Shown: positions 34,705 through 44,029 of the stretch, piece after piece
Layout of the letters: the number at the start of each line of letters is the position of its first letter
How positions within the stretch are numbered: position 1 is the first letter of the stretch
Assembly (NCBI RefSeq): GCF_902826555.1
Contig: NZ_CADEFI010000022.1
Coordinates: 1 to 54,602 of the forward strand
Reading direction: 5' to 3'
DNA: 54,602 nucleotides
Origin: an uncultured Hyphomicrobium sp.
GTDB lineage: Bacteria; Pseudomonadota; Alphaproteobacteria; Rhizobiales; Hyphomicrobiaceae
Made by a program: the position numbers and the translations under genes
The notes under the pieces: generated by a model
Told to the model about the DNA's origin: nothing
The model's database searches: none
What the model saw: the letters and a program-made list of their open reading frames with translations, nothing else

Positions 34705-35172
34705 CTAAGCCGTCGCGCGATAGCGGCGCGTGCTGAGCTTGGGCAGCAGGAACGAGTGCGCGGGATCCACGAGCATGCCCGGCTTGATGGCCTGCCGCCC
34801 GAGCAGCATGCGATGCGCCAGCCCGTCCCGGTTCGTGAGCCCGAGCTCGATCGGCCAGGACCGCCCTCCGACGCGCAGCATCGTCGTGATAATGCACCGG
34901 CACTCCCGCTCGCCACTGGAGCTCGTCACGTCGCGTTCGCCGACCAGATCCGCCTCGCACCAGATCGCAAGCTCGGGCGCCTCGAGCAGCGGCCGCACGA
35001 GAAACCGCGCGCGCGGCGTCGAGCCCGACCCGATGATCTCGATCTCCTCGGCGTGGAGCGCCGACGTGCGCGCGCCCGTATCGACCTTCGCCTTGATGGC
35101 GAACAGACCGAGCTCCGGCAGCGCCACCCACTCGCGGCGGCCCAAAATTAACGGTTTGAGGTCATGCGTCAT
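34705..35172 (-). CDS. retropepsin-like aspartic peptidase (RimB/DUF785; often labelled ATP-dependent zinc protease)
   Basis: A 155-residue protein. The signature K-VDTGARTSALHA, with the catalytic-type Asp of a retropepsin fold, lies near residue 29. The rest is the small beta-rich fold (R.WPIELGLTNRDGL.HRMLLGRQAI). RimB proteases process the poly-glutamate tail that RimK adds to ribosomal protein S6, and usually adjoin rimK. No rimK is in this window. The common database label 'ATP-dependent zinc protease' is unsupported: there is no ATP site and no zinc motif here. The start ATG diverges from def. Confidence 0.88.
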   Translation of the reverse strand: MTHDLKPLILGRREWVALPELGLFAIKAKVDTGARTSALHAEEIEIIGSGSTPRARFLVRPLLEAPELAIWCEADLVGERDVTSSSGERECRCIITTMLRVGGRSWPIELGLTNRDGLAHRMLLGRQAIKPGMLVDPAHSFLLPKLSTRRYRATA

Positions 35173-35338
35173 GGATCGGCTTCAGCAGAGGACTCCCCGC
35201 AAAGTTACACAATGTTACAATAGAGTTGCCAACGAATGCAGAGTGTTTCTGAGCTATTGGTAATAGTACGTAGAGACGCACCCTGGGCCGCGCCCCTAGC
35301 AGATTGACCAACAACCCCGACTTTCCTATTTCAGAGCC

Positions 35339-35857
35339 ATGTCTACGCTTCCGATCATAACCCTCCCCGACCCCCTGCTGCGCCAGGTATCCGACCCCGT
35401 CGAGCGCATCGACGCGGAGCTGCTGAAGCTCGCCGACGACATGCTGGAAACCATGTACGACGCCCCCGGCATCGGCCTCGCAGCCATCCAGGTCGGCGTA
35501 CCCAAACGCTTGATCGTGCTCGACGTTGCCGAGGACGATGATCAGCCGAACCCACTCGCGATGTTTAACCCCGAGATCCTGAAGGTCGACGGGGAGACAA
35601 CGCGCGTGCACGAGGAAGGATGCCTGTCGATCCCGGATTTCCGCCTCGATATCGAGCGCCCGGCGAGCCTCGTCGTCGGCTATCTCGATCGCGAAGGCAA
35701 ACCTCGCGAGCTTGCCGCCGACGGACTTCTCGCCACCGCCATCCAGCACGAGATCGATCACCTGAACGGCAAGTTGATCATCGATTTCCTGTCACGGCTG
35801 AAGCGCGACATCGTCGTGCGTAAGTTCAAGAAGGCCGCACGCGAGGCTTCCGCCTAA
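35339..35857 (+). CDS. def: peptide deformylase
   Basis: A 172-residue Fe/Zn enzyme that removes the formyl group from nascent N-termini. The three family motifs are present: [10 protein letters not shown] near residue 43, EGCLSIP near residue 91 (the metal Cys), and QHEIDHLNG near residue 134 (two metal His and the catalytic Glu). It has a class I length and lacks the plant-type extension. It starts the def-fmt unit, with fmt 52 bases later, as in many bacteria. The first motif has Ile where many have Pro, which is common in Rhizobiales. Confidence 0.97.
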   Translation: MSTLPIITLPDPLLRQVSDPVERIDAELLKLADDMLETMYDAPGIGLAAIQVGVPKRLIVLDVAEDDDQPNPLAMFNPEILKVDGETTRVHEEGCLSIPDFRLDIERPASLVVGYLDREGKPRELAADGLLATAIQHEIDHLNGKLIIDFLSRLKRDIVVRKFKKAAREASA

Positions 35858-35909
35858 GGCGCGCGAGCTTCGCCCCAAACGTCTCCGCTCTTCACCCGGA
35901 AGGCAGCCC

Positions 35910-36860
35910 ATGGCGCTCAGGATCGTATTCATGGGAACCCCGGACTTTTCCGTGCCGGCGTTGCAGGCGATCCACGACGCGGGGCATGAGGTCGTAGCTG
36001 TCTACTCCCAGCCGCCACGCCCAGCCGGCCGCGGCATGGCCGAGCGCCCCTCGCCCGTTCACGCCAGGGCGAACGCTCTCGGCATCCCTGTGCACACGCC
36101 GCGCACGCTGAGAGACGCCGCCGAGCAGACCCGATTTGCCGACCTCCACGCCGATGCCGCCGTCGTCATCGCCTATGGGCTGATCCTGCCGGTGCCGGTC
36201 CTGGCGGCACCACGCCTCGGGTGCTTCAACGTCCACGCCTCGGCACTCCCCCGCTGGCGCGGCGCCGCGCCCATTCAGCGCGCCATCATGGCGGGCGACA
36301 CGGAAACCGCCGTCATGGTCATGCAAATGGAGGAAGGACTCGACACCGGCCCCGTTGGACTGACGAAGGCTGTGCCCATCGGGCTCGACACCACCGCAGG
36401 CGAGCTTCACGACACCCTGTCGGCACGCGGCGCGGACCTGATCGTTGCCGCCCTGGCCAAGCTTGAGAGCGGCAGCCTGCCCCTCGTCCCCCAGGCGCAC
36501 GACGGCGCAACCTATGCCGCCAAGATCGACAAGAAGGAAGCGGAGATCGACTTCACCCGGCCTGCGGCCGATGTCCACAACCACATCCGCGGCTTGTCAC
36601 CGTTTCCGGGAGCCTGGTTCGAAGCGGCTCAGCCCGGAGGGCAGCCCGAGCGCATCAAGGTGCTGCGCACGACGCTGGCCGCGGGTGCCGGCACCCCCGG
36701 CGAGATCCTTGACGACAAGCTTGCGATTGCCTGCGGCAAGGGCGCGATCCGCCTTGTCGAGGTCCAGCGCGCCGGCAAGCGTGTCATGAGCGCGGAGGAG
36801 CTTCTGCGTGGGTTTTCCCTTCCGCGCGGCACCATCGTCGGCGGAAACCAAACCGGTTAA
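35910..36860 (+). CDS. fmt: methionyl-tRNA formyltransferase
   Basis: A 316-residue enzyme with [14 protein letters not shown] at the N-terminus, then [13 protein letters not shown] and the 10-formyltetrahydrofolate site [23 protein letters not shown], followed by LDTGP. A C-terminal tRNA-binding barrel includes [10 protein letters not shown]. It formylates the methionine on initiator tRNA, encoded at 7131-7207 in this window. GGAAGG precedes the ATG. def, fmt and truA share direction and are probably cotranscribed. Confidence 0.97.
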   Translation: MALRIVFMGTPDFSVPALQAIHDAGHEVVAVYSQPPRPAGRGMAERPSPVHARANALGIPVHTPRTLRDAAEQTRFADLHADAAVVIAYGLILPVPVLAAPRLGCFNVHASALPRWRGAAPIQRAIMAGDTETAVMVMQMEEGLDTGPVGLTKAVPIGLDTTAGELHDTLSARGADLIVAALAKLESGSLPLVPQAHDGATYAAKIDKKEAEIDFTRPAADVHNHIRGLSPFPGAWFEAAQPGGQPERIKVLRTTLAAGAGTPGEILDDKLAIACGKGAIRLVEVQRAGKRVMSAEELLRGFSLPRGTIVGGNQTG

Positions 36861-36934
36861 GCATCCGGGGCGAACGTTGCCTCCCGAAAGCGGCGATCTC
36901 CTAGAATTCGGCCAAATCCGACGTGGAGACAGTC

Positions 36935-37186
36935 ATGACCCGTATGCTTGCAGCCGGCACCGCCGCGCTTCTTCTCGCCTCCGCCGCCGCGCGCGCCGAA
37001 GAGCCGACCACCACCCGCATCCTGCCCTACAACGCCTACGGCGCAACCGTCACCATCGAGCAGGGCGTGCGCGTCTTTCGTCCGCTGCCTGCCGACGGCC
37101 ACGTCATCGTCAACCCGGGCAACCGCACGCCCTTGAGCGTCAATATCTATGACGGCGATGTGCCCGTGGTCCGCGAGCGCCGCTGA
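36935..37186 (+). CDS. small exported protein of unknown function
   Basis: An 83-residue protein: a signal peptide (MTRMLAAGTAALLLASAAARA, cut near residue 21) and a mature domain of about 60 residues with beta-strand-like segments (LPYNAYGATVTIEQG, VIVNPGNRTPLSVNIYDG). ATG 36935 is preferred over an upstream start at 36923 because GTGGAGAC is well spaced and the signal peptide then begins at once. It lies between fmt and truA on the same strand, but has no evident link to their work. I do not recognise a family. Confidence 0.75.
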   Translation: MTRMLAAGTAALLLASAAARAEEPTTTRILPYNAYGATVTIEQGVRVFRPLPADGHVIVNPGNRTPLSVNIYDGDVPVVRERR

Positions 37187-37262
37187 CGGTACCACGCACG
37201 CCGCCCTTGAGCCGCGATGCGGAGCGGGCTAGGCAGGGCCTCCGCAACCGGCATAGAGACCC

Positions 37263-38003
37263 ATGCCCCGCTACCGACTGACCATCGAATACGACGGCAC
37301 GCCCTTCGTCGGCTGGCAGGTCCAGCCCGATGGCGTATCCGTGCAGGGCGCGCTCGAAACGGCTGTCCAGAAACTCACGGGTGAAACGGCAGGCATCCGC
37401 GGCGCGGGCCGCACCGACGCCGGCGTCCACGGCCGCGGTCAGGTCGCCCACTTCGATCTCGCCAGAGAATGGCCCGCCGACAAGATCCGCGACGGCCTCA
37501 ACTTCTATCTGAAGCCCCTGCCGATCGTCGTCCTCGAAAGCGCTGCCGCCCCGCCCGACTTCGACGCCCGCTTCAGCGCCACGGCCCGGCACTATCTCTA
37601 CCGCATCCTCGCCCGGCGATCCCCGCCCGCGCTCGAGCGCAACCGCGTCTGGTGGATGCCCCGCACGCTTGATGTCGACGCCATGCGCGAGGCGGCATCC
37701 GTCCTCGTCGGCCGGCACGACTTCACGACCTTTCGCGCCGTGCAGTGTCAGGCCAAGTCTCCGGTACGCACGCTCGACCGCTTGGACGTAAAGATCGTCG
37801 ACGGCGAGATCCACATCCACGCCTCGGCGCGCTCGTTCCTGCACAACCAGGTCCGCTCGATGGTCGGCAGCCTGAAGCTCGTCGGCGAAAGGAAATGGAG
37901 CGAGACCGACCTCCGGACCGCACTCGAAGCCCGCGACCGCACCGCGTGCGGTCCGGTCGCGCCGGCCGCCGGCCTCTACCTCATGGCCGTCGATTACAGC
38001 TAG
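37263..38003 (+). CDS. truA: tRNA pseudouridine(38-40) synthase TruA
   Basis: A 246-residue TruA-type synthase. It starts [17 protein letters not shown]; the catalytic Asp lies in [11 protein letters not shown], near residue 53. Then come [27 protein letters not shown] and [13 protein letters not shown], all diagnostic of TruA. It isomerises uridines 38-40 in the anticodon arm of many tRNAs. The def-fmt-truA order is frequent in Alphaproteobacteria. The stop TAG shares its bases with the CTAG that ends the convergent stress-protein gene. Confidence 0.97.
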   Translation: MPRYRLTIEYDGTPFVGWQVQPDGVSVQGALETAVQKLTGETAGIRGAGRTDAGVHGRGQVAHFDLAREWPADKIRDGLNFYLKPLPIVVLESAAAPPDFDARFSATARHYLYRILARRSPPALERNRVWWMPRTLDVDAMREAASVLVGRHDFTTFRAVQCQAKSPVRTLDRLDVKIVDGEIHIHASARSFLHNQVRSMVGSLKLVGERKWSETDLRTALEARDRTACGPVAPAAGLYLMAVDYS

Positions 38004-38416
38004 CGAGCGACCGTCACCGGACAGTGCGCGCGCTGCACCACGTCGCGAGAAACCGACCCCAGCATCAGGCGCGAAACAGCCCCTTTGCCACCCGTCCCGA
38101 CCACGATGTGCTCATAGCCGTTCTGCTCGGCGTAGCCGGTGATCGCTTGCGCCAGATCGCGGCTCTCCAGGTTCACGGCCTTGACTTTGGACACACCGCC
38201 CTTTTGGGCTTCGCCCACGGCATTCGAGAGGGCACGCTCGATCTCGTCTCTCGCCCAGATCAGCGTCGGCGCGCCGCCACGCCCGTAGCCGCCAACCAGT
38301 TGATTGACAGCGAGCAGCGTAAGCTCGGCATCCAGCGACTCCGCGAGTTTGGCGGCAACGTCGATCGCAGGCAGGCTGTGCTCCGTGTCGTCGATCGCGC
38401 AAAGGATCTTGGTCAT
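38000..38416 (-). CDS. universal stress protein (UspA family)
   Basis: A 138-residue single-domain protein: [16 protein letters not shown] at the start, and the nucleotide-binding end [32 protein letters not shown], which fits G-2x-G-9x-G-S. This marks the ATP-binding Usp subgroup. It is probably expressed under growth arrest or oxygen limitation. ATG 38416 is chosen because GAGGTG is seven bases upstream; a second ATG two codons earlier is too close. The stop overlaps that of truA by a few bases. Confidence 0.93.
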   Translation of the reverse strand: MTKILCAIDDTEHSLPAIDVAAKLAESLDAELTLLAVNQLVGGYGRGGAPTLIWARDEIERALSNAVGEAQKGGVSKVKAVNLESRDLAQAITGYAEQNGYEHIVVGTGGKGAVSRLMLGSVSRDVVQRAHCPVTVAR

Positions 38417-38525
38417 ATCCATTCACCTCTTTTGTTGTTGTGGATGGAGAGTCTGACCGCGACCAACCCGCGGGCATTGAGAAGGATCAACCTGAGGGCA
38501 TCGCAACGCCGTATCTACGGCCGCC

Positions 38526-39347
38526 TCACCAAGCGTTGAACAGCCGCCGCACGATCCGCACCGCGAGCTGACCCGGCGCCCAGCCGCGCGACCACACGAC
38601 GAGCTTTGCGTTCGGCTGATAGCGCAACCGCGGCCAGATGCTGGTTGAGGCGTGCCAGATGCTGCGCGCGACGAGATCGGGCTCGGCACCGGCATCTTCC
38701 CAGGCTTTGATATTCGGCATCACCGCCTCGGTGAACGCATCATAGTCGGTGAGCCCCGGCTTTGTAGCGACCTCGCGCGACCGCTCGAAGAAATCCGTCT
38801 TGATCATGCCGGGTTCGATGATCTTGACCTTGATGTTGTGCTGGCGCAGCTCGAGCCAGAGCCCCTCCGAGAAGCCTTCGAGCGCCCATTTCGTCGCGCT
38901 GTACATGGAGTAGAGCGGAATGGTGAGCCGACCCGCAGCCGACCCGACATTGACGATGCGCCCCTCCTTGCGCCCCCGCATGTGCGGCAGCACGGCGCGC
39001 GTCACATTCATGACCCCGAACACGTTGGTCTCGAACTGCCGGCGGATCTGCGCATCCGTCTGCGCCTCGAACGGGCCCATCAGACCGTAGCCGGCATTGT
39101 TGACCAGCACATCGATGGTCCCGTACTGGGCCAGCACGTCACGCACCGCCGCATCGACGGAGGCCTGATCGGTCACGTCCAGCTTGAAAAGCTTGATGTT
39201 GGAAGACTGGCTCGCGAGATCGCTCGTCTCTGGCGAGCGCATGGTTGCAGCAACCGTCCAGCCCTTGGAGGCGAACAGCAGCGCCGTCGCCCGGCCAATG
39301 CCGCTCGAAGCACCCGTAATCAGAACAGTCTTGCCGGCACTCAACAC
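38526..39347 (-). CDS. short-chain dehydrogenase/reductase
   Basis: A 273-residue Rossmann-fold oxidoreductase with classical SDR motifs: TGASSGIGRA (cofactor), NNAGYGLMGPFE, a Ser in VNVGSAAGR and the catalytic YSATKWALEGFSEGL with Tyr-x3-Lys. The C-terminal helices (SIWHASTSIWPRLRYQPNAKL) match oxidoreductases of the 'NAD(P)-dependent, substrate-unknown' group. The start is GTG 39347 after GGAG. It is separate from folE (67 bases) on the same strand; a link to pterin metabolism is not indicated. Confidence 0.92.
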   Translation of the reverse strand: MLSAGKTVLITGASSGIGRATALLFASKGWTVAATMRSPETSDLASQSSNIKLFKLDVTDQASVDAAVRDVLAQYGTIDVLVNNAGYGLMGPFEAQTDAQIRRQFETNVFGVMNVTRAVLPHMRGRKEGRIVNVGSAAGRLTIPLYSMYSATKWALEGFSEGLWLELRQHNIKVKIIEPGMIKTDFFERSREVATKPGLTDYDAFTEAVMPNIKAWEDAGAEPDLVARSIWHASTSIWPRLRYQPNAKLVVWSRGWAPGQLAVRIVRRLFNAW

Positions 39348-39414
39348 ATGACTCCATAGACAAAGCCCGCCGGAGAAAGGAGCCCGACGGGCCGAACGAA
39401 ACGCGCGATCGAGT

Positions 39415-40050
39415 TCAATCGATCATCGACAGGAATTCCTGCCGCGTAATGGCATTGTCGCGGAACACACCGAGCATGCGGCTCGTCACCATGTCCGTTC
39501 CCGGCTTGTGCACGCCCCGGGTCGTCATGCAGTGGTGCTCGGCCTTGATGACCACCGCAACGCCCTGCGGGCGAAGCGCGCTCTCGATCGCGTTGGCGAT
39601 CTGCGACGTCATCTTCTCCTGGATCTGCAGCCGCTTCGCGTAGGATTCCACCACGCGCGCCAGCTTGGAGATGCCGACCACGCGCCCATTCGGGATGTAG
39701 CCGACCCACGCCTTGCCGACGATGGGCGCCAGATGATGCTCGCAATGGCTTTCGAAACGGATGCCGCGCAGCACGATCATCTCGTCGTAGCCTTCGGTCT
39801 CTTCGAACGTTTTCTGCAGGATCGCTTCGGGATCCTGGTGATAACCGACGAAATACTCCTCGAATGCCTTCGCCACGCGCTTCGGCGTCTCGAGCAAACC
39901 GTCGCGTTCCGGATTGTCGCCGGCCCAGCGCAACAGCGTGCGCACCGCCTCCTCCGCCTCTTCCCGCGTCGGGACGGTCGTGGCCGGAACCAGCTCGGGA
40001 GCGGAAACTTTGACGAGCTTGTTTTTCATGGGTGGGGGCGATTGCCTCAT
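39415..40050 (-). CDS. folE: GTP cyclohydrolase I
   Basis: A 211-residue enzyme making dihydroneopterin triphosphate from GTP, the first step of folate synthesis (also used for queuosine). The zinc site is [10 protein letters not shown], with the second ligand in [13 protein letters not shown]. The core also shows [34 protein letters not shown] and the end [19 protein letters not shown] 40050 follows AAAGG at a good distance; ATG 40029 is an alternative without one. PabB-PabC, which feeds the same pathway, is 33 kb away. Confidence 0.97.
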   Translation of the reverse strand: MRQSPPPMKNKLVKVSAPELVPATTVPTREEAEEAVRTLLRWAGDNPERDGLLETPKRVAKAFEEYFVGYHQDPEAILQKTFEETEGYDEMIVLRGIRFESHCEHHLAPIVGKAWVGYIPNGRVVGISKLARVVESYAKRLQIQEKMTSQIANAIESALRPQGVAVVIKAEHHCMTTRGVHKPGTDMVTSRMLGVFRDNAITRQEFLSMID

Positions 40051-40327
40051 CGCGTGAACCTTTGACAACGTGCGGTGCAGATACGGGCGCGGCACCTACC
40101 CGGATCAACAATCGGGACGGCCGTGCGAAAAAGGCGCTCTGGAGGAACCCTGCCGTACGCCCCTCCCCTTAACATAGTGTCCACGGGAGGGAAGGGAAGA
40201 AAGGCGCCCCGGGACGGCGGATACCGCCAACCCGGCCCCATGATTAATGCCCATCGCGGCACCGCGCCGCATCCTTGTGCACCGCAAGATCGACGCCATA
40301 TCCGCCCCAGGGACCAGGGAGATGCCG

Positions 40328-41326
40328 ATGTACCGAGGAACGCCCGTTCTAGCCCTGGCGATGAGCCTGCTGGCAACCGACGTTCGCGCCGACGCCATGC
40401 TGTCGAATTTCCCTTACCCTTATCCGGTGAAGGAGCACAGCTTCACCTCCCAGGGCCAACCGTTGTCCATGGCGTACATGGACATTGCGCCCACGTCCCC
40501 ACCCAACGGCCGGACGGTCATTCTGCTCCACGGCAAGAATTTCTGCGCCGCGACTTGGGAGAGCTCAATCGCGCCTTTGGCCGCCGCGGGATACCGCGTC
40601 GTCACCCCGGACCAGATCGGCTTCTGCAAATCCACTAAGCCCGCCACATATCAAATGAGCTTCTACCAGCTCGCAGCGAACACCCGCGACCTGTTGAAGA
40701 CCATCGGGGTAGAGCGGCCGATCCTGATCGGTCATTCCATGGGCGGTATGCTGGCGATGCGTTACGCATTGAGCTTCCCGGCCGAGACATCGGCGCTCGT
40801 GCTCGTCAACCCCATCGGCCTCGAGGACTGGAGCGCCAAAGGCGTGCCGGGCATGACAATCGACCTCCTGCTCGAGGGCGAGCGCGCGACGGACGCCGCA
40901 CGCATCAAGACGTACCAGCAGGCCACCTACTACGACGGCCGATGGCGGCCGGAATTCGACCGCTGGGTCGACATGCTGGCGTCCATGTATGCAGGTCCCG
41001 ACCGCGAAAGCGTGGCCCTCGCACAAGCACGCGCGTCCGACATGATCTTCACCCAGCCCGTCGTGCACGAGTTGCCTCGCCTTGCCGTTCCGACCGTGCT
41101 GATGATCGGCGAGCGCGACACCACGGCGATCGGCAAGAATCGCACCCCACCGGACCTCGCGCGGACGCTCGGCAACTACCCGAAGCTCGCGCGCGAGGCC
41201 GCCGAGCGCATTCCGAATGCGCGCCTGATCACCTTTCCAAAGCTCGGCCACGCTCCCCACATCGAGTACCCGGCGGAGTTCGACAACGCCCTGTTGGAAG
41301 CGCTCGGCGCGCTCTCGCTGCCTTGA
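40328..41326 (+). CDS. exported alpha/beta hydrolase
   Basis: A 332-residue serine hydrolase with a signal peptide (YRGTPVLALAMSLLATDVRA). The fold is clear: TVILLHGKNFCAATWE (oxyanion), PILIGHSMGGMLAMRYAL (nucleophile elbow GHSMGG), GERDTT (acid) and GHAPHIEYP (catalytic His). It resembles periplasmic esterases/epoxide-hydrolase-like enzymes; the substrate is unknown. ATG 40328 is preferred because AGGGAG lies six bases upstream; an ATG two codons earlier is too close to it. It diverges from folE across about 280 bases. Confidence 0.93.
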   Translation: MYRGTPVLALAMSLLATDVRADAMLSNFPYPYPVKEHSFTSQGQPLSMAYMDIAPTSPPNGRTVILLHGKNFCAATWESSIAPLAAAGYRVVTPDQIGFCKSTKPATYQMSFYQLAANTRDLLKTIGVERPILIGHSMGGMLAMRYALSFPAETSALVLVNPIGLEDWSAKGVPGMTIDLLLEGERATDAARIKTYQQATYYDGRWRPEFDRWVDMLASMYAGPDRESVALAQARASDMIFTQPVVHELPRLAVPTVLMIGERDTTAIGKNRTPPDLARTLGNYPKLAREAAERIPNARLITFPKLGHAPHIEYPAEFDNALLEALGALSLP

Positions 41327-41384
41327 ATGCGCCGTGGAGACGCAACACACCCAATTCCGTGCTTCACTGAGGACCGATCGAAAA

Positions 41385-41798
41385 ATGTCTGAACGCATCT
41401 CGGCGCCCGAAGCGCTGATCTTTGCCATGATCACGGTCTCTGCCGCCGACCGCACCATCACCACAGAGGAGCTGGACCGCATCGGCTCCATAGTGCGCGA
41501 GCTGCCCCCGTTCCACGCCTTCACCCGCGACTGGCTTGCTGAGACCGCCCAGCAGTGCGGCAGCATCCTTCGCAAGCCGAACGGCATCGCCAGCGTGCTC
41601 GCCGTCATCAAGGAGAGCCTCCCGCCGCGCCTCAGCGAGACCGCCTACGTGCTCTGCGCCGAGGTTGCGGCCTCGGACCTTTCCGTGCATGCCGACGAAA
41701 CGCACTTCATGCGGCTTCTCGCCGACGCACTCGGCATCGACAGGGACGCCTGCATCGCCCTCGAGCGAGGCGCCCGCGCCCGTAATCAGCGCGGCTGA
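41385..41798 (+). CDS. TerB-like protein
   Basis: A 137-residue all-helical acidic protein. It contains AMITVSAADRTITTEELDRIGSIV, VLAVIKESLPPRL, AYVLCAEVAASD and ADETHFMRLLADALGID; the D-x-x-I/L-x-x-E calcium-like pattern and helix order fit the TerB (tellurite resistance/DjlA-like) family. TerB-like proteins bind metals and are often orphans in Rhizobiales. No other ter gene is present, so resistance to tellurite should not be assumed. It ends 13 bases inside the convergent hydrolase gene. Confidence 0.85.
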   Translation: MSERISAPEALIFAMITVSAADRTITTEELDRIGSIVRELPPFHAFTRDWLAETAQQCGSILRKPNGIASVLAVIKESLPPRLSETAYVLCAEVAASDLSVHADETHFMRLLADALGIDRDACIALERGARARNQRG

Positions 41799-42436
41799 TC
41801 GAGCCCATCCGCAAACCCGACAATCGTTCCCACGGCCTCGGACAGGTTCGACTCCAGCGTCGCGCCGGAGCTCTTGCGTGGCTTGAGATCGTGGTCCCCA
41901 TCCCGCAGCCAATGCACGGCAATGGCCGGAGCGAGCCCATAGCCCGCAACCTCGGACGGGACGCCGAACGGATCGCGTTCGCCTTGCAGGATGAGCGTCG
42001 GACACGTGAGCGCTGCGAGATGCCGGGTCCGAAGTTGCTCCGGCTTCTCCGGCGGGTGGAACGGATAACCGAGGCACACCAGCCCCGAGATCTGCCGCCG
42101 ATCAAAAAGCGATTGCGCGGCGAGGCTCGCAACGCGCCCACCGAGCGACTTCCCGCCCACCACGAGCCGCTGCCCCGAGCGCAGCTCCGCGCGAGCGGCC
42201 TCGACCGCCGCTTCGTACTCTGACACCAGCGCCTCCGCCCGGGACGGCGGGCGTCGCACGCCGGCCGCCCGCGCGGCCATGTAGGCGAAATCGAAGCGCA
42301 GGACACGCAGTCCCGCATCCGACAAGAGATCCGAGACGCGCTCCATCCACGGGCTCGTTGCCGGCGCTCCGGCTCCGGGCGCGAGGATCAGACATGTCCT
42401 TGCACGCACGGGCCCCGCCGTCAGAAAGACCGTCAT
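41786..42436 (-). CDS. alpha/beta hydrolase family protein (KANL3/Tex30-like)
   Basis: A 216-residue intracellular hydrolase-fold protein: CLILAPGAGAPATSPWM, LRFDFAYMAAR, VGGKSLGGRVASLAA (nucleophile elbow GKSLGG), LILQGERDPFG and the His in DGDHDLKPRK. It lacks a lid domain. Related bacterial proteins have no settled substrate. GAGGA is six bases before ATG 42436; an ATG two codons upstream is too close. It overlaps the end of the TerB-like gene. Confidence 0.9.
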   Translation of the reverse strand: MTVFLTAGPVRARTCLILAPGAGAPATSPWMERVSDLLSDAGLRVLRFDFAYMAARAAGVRRPPSRAEALVSEYEAAVEAARAELRSGQRLVVGGKSLGGRVASLAAQSLFDRRQISGLVCLGYPFHPPEKPEQLRTRHLAALTCPTLILQGERDPFGVPSEVAGYGLAPAIAVHWLRDGDHDLKPRKSSGATLESNLSEAVGTIVGFADGLDQPR

Positions 42437-42549
42437 GTCCATTCCTCGTCAGGCGAATTGAACCCGGTTCGCCGTTTATCAGGGGTCTGAGGTCGCAATT
42501 TAGCCCCGCGCTGCGCTAAGATGCGCCAACTGATTTGCTGCGGGGACTC

Positions 42550-43977
42550 ATGGCATTCGCCCGACGCATTTGCACAGGACTGATCCTCGCGTGGATGTTC
42601 GTGCCGCTGGCCGTGACATCCGGCACGCGCGCGGCCGAGGATACGCCTGCGTCGGGCCCGGGCCCCAGCGAGCCTGCCCACTCCTGGCAAGGACCGGCCA
42701 CAGCGGCGGCCGAAGCGGCAGCACAGCAGGCCGCAAAGGAAACCGTGGTTCCGCCCCTGCCTCAGCCGGCCGCCCGTCCGGCGACCACCGAAACACCCGC
42801 GAAAGCCGCCGAGCCGGCCGCGAGCAAGGAAACGCCCGCTCCCTCCGAGGACAGCGATCCTCCGAAAGCCGCAGCACCCGCCGGGAAGACCGATAAGGCC
42901 ACCGACACCAAGGCCGCCAAGAAGGACGCCGACAAGCCCAAGAAGCCCGCGCTTGCCGCCAAGCAGCTTTTCGGCTCGGTAAAATCGGCAGCACCCCTCG
43001 CCGCCCGCGCCGTGGGATTCTACTCGCGAGGCTGCCTCGCCGGCGGCAAGCCCATCGAGATCAACGGCCCGGGCTGGCAGGTCATGCGCCTGTCGCGCAA
43101 TCGCAACTGGGGCCACCCGGATCTCGTCACCCTCATCGAGCGCCTGGCCCGCGAGACCACCGAGAAAAAGGAATGGTCCGGGCTTCTGGTCGGCGACATG
43201 TCTCAGCCGCGCGGCGGTCCCATGATCTCGGGCCACGCCAGCCACCAGGTCGGTCTCGACGTGGACATCTGGCTCACCCCCATGCCGGATCGCACTCTGA
43301 CCAAGCGCGAGCGCGAGGACATGTCGGCCGTGTCGATGCTGAAAAACGCCGGCGAGGTCGACCAGAAGGTCTGGGGCGAAGGCCAGGTGAAGCTGATCAA
43401 GCGCGCCGCCTCGTATTCCAAGGTCGAGCGCATCCTCGTTCACCCCGCCATCAAGAAGGCTCTGTGCGAAGCAGCGGGCAAAGAAAAGGCCTGGCTCAGC
43501 AAGGTGCGGCCCTACTTCGGGCACTACTACCATTTTCACCTGCGCATCGGTTGCCCGTCGGGTTCGTCCAACTGCCAGCATCAACCGCCGGTTCCTGGCG
43601 ACGACGGCTGCGGCGCCGAGCTGACGGACTGGCTGAAACGCGTCGCGCCGAAGCCGAAGCAGCCGCCGACGGCCGAGCCGACACACCCCGTGAAGCCGGC
43701 AAAACCGAAGCCGGAGATGACGCTGGCCGACCTACCGGCCGACTGCAAGGCGGTGCTCACGGCAGGCGGCAACGTACCTCCGACCGTGCCCAAGGAGCTT
43801 GTCGACACCAGCAAGAATGCCGCGCCTGAAAAGGATGTCACGGCGACCACCGCCGCGCCGGAGCCGCCCAAGCCTGAGAAGACGGAGAAGGCGGAGAAGA
43901 CCGGGAAAGCCGACAAGACTGACAAGACCGAGAAATCCAAGAACGCAACGGCCAAAGCCTCCGCATCCACGAACTGA
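42550..43977 (+). CDS. mepA: penicillin-insensitive murein endopeptidase MepA with long tails
   Basis: A 475-residue exported protein, against about 270 for E. coli MepA. The signal peptide ends near AAE (residue 29). Residues about 30-140 are Ala/Pro/Lys/Thr-rich. The catalytic core shows SVKSAAPLAARAVGFYSRGCLAGG, the zinc site SGHASHQVGLDVDIWL and the second ligand GHYYHFHLRIGCP. The C-terminal tail (about 355-475) is Lys/Thr/Pro-rich and very basic/acidic mixed. The enzyme cuts the D-Ala-mDAP cross-link of peptidoglycan. The low-complexity tails may help it bind the cell wall. GGGGA precedes ATG 42550. Confidence 0.94.
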   Translation: MAFARRICTGLILAWMFVPLAVTSGTRAAEDTPASGPGPSEPAHSWQGPATAAAEAAAQQAAKETVVPPLPQPAARPATTETPAKAAEPAASKETPAPSEDSDPPKAAAPAGKTDKATDTKAAKKDADKPKKPALAAKQLFGSVKSAAPLAARAVGFYSRGCLAGGKPIEINGPGWQVMRLSRNRNWGHPDLVTLIERLARETTEKKEWSGLLVGDMSQPRGGPMISGHASHQVGLDVDIWLTPMPDRTLTKREREDMSAVSMLKNAGEVDQKVWGEGQVKLIKRAASYSKVERILVHPAIKKALCEAAGKEKAWLSKVRPYFGHYYHFHLRIGCPSGSSNCQHQPPVPGDDGCGAELTDWLKRVAPKPKQPPTAEPTHPVKPAKPKPEMTLADLPADCKAVLTAGGNVPPTVPKELVDTSKNAAPEKDVTATTAAPEPPKPEKTEKAEKTGKADKTDKTEKSKNATAKASASTN

Positions 43978-44029
43978 GCGGGTCTCGGCGTCTTCGAATC
44001 GGGCCGACCTCACATGAAGCGCGCGCCGT

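Noticed and set aside
41385-41798. Tellurite resistance locus
   Set aside because: Only one TerB-like protein is present; terC, terD and the other ter genes are absent.
42433-43686. A 417-residue minus-strand Gly/Arg-rich frame opposite mepA
   Set aside because: Low-complexity composition that mirrors the tail of MepA; no motif.
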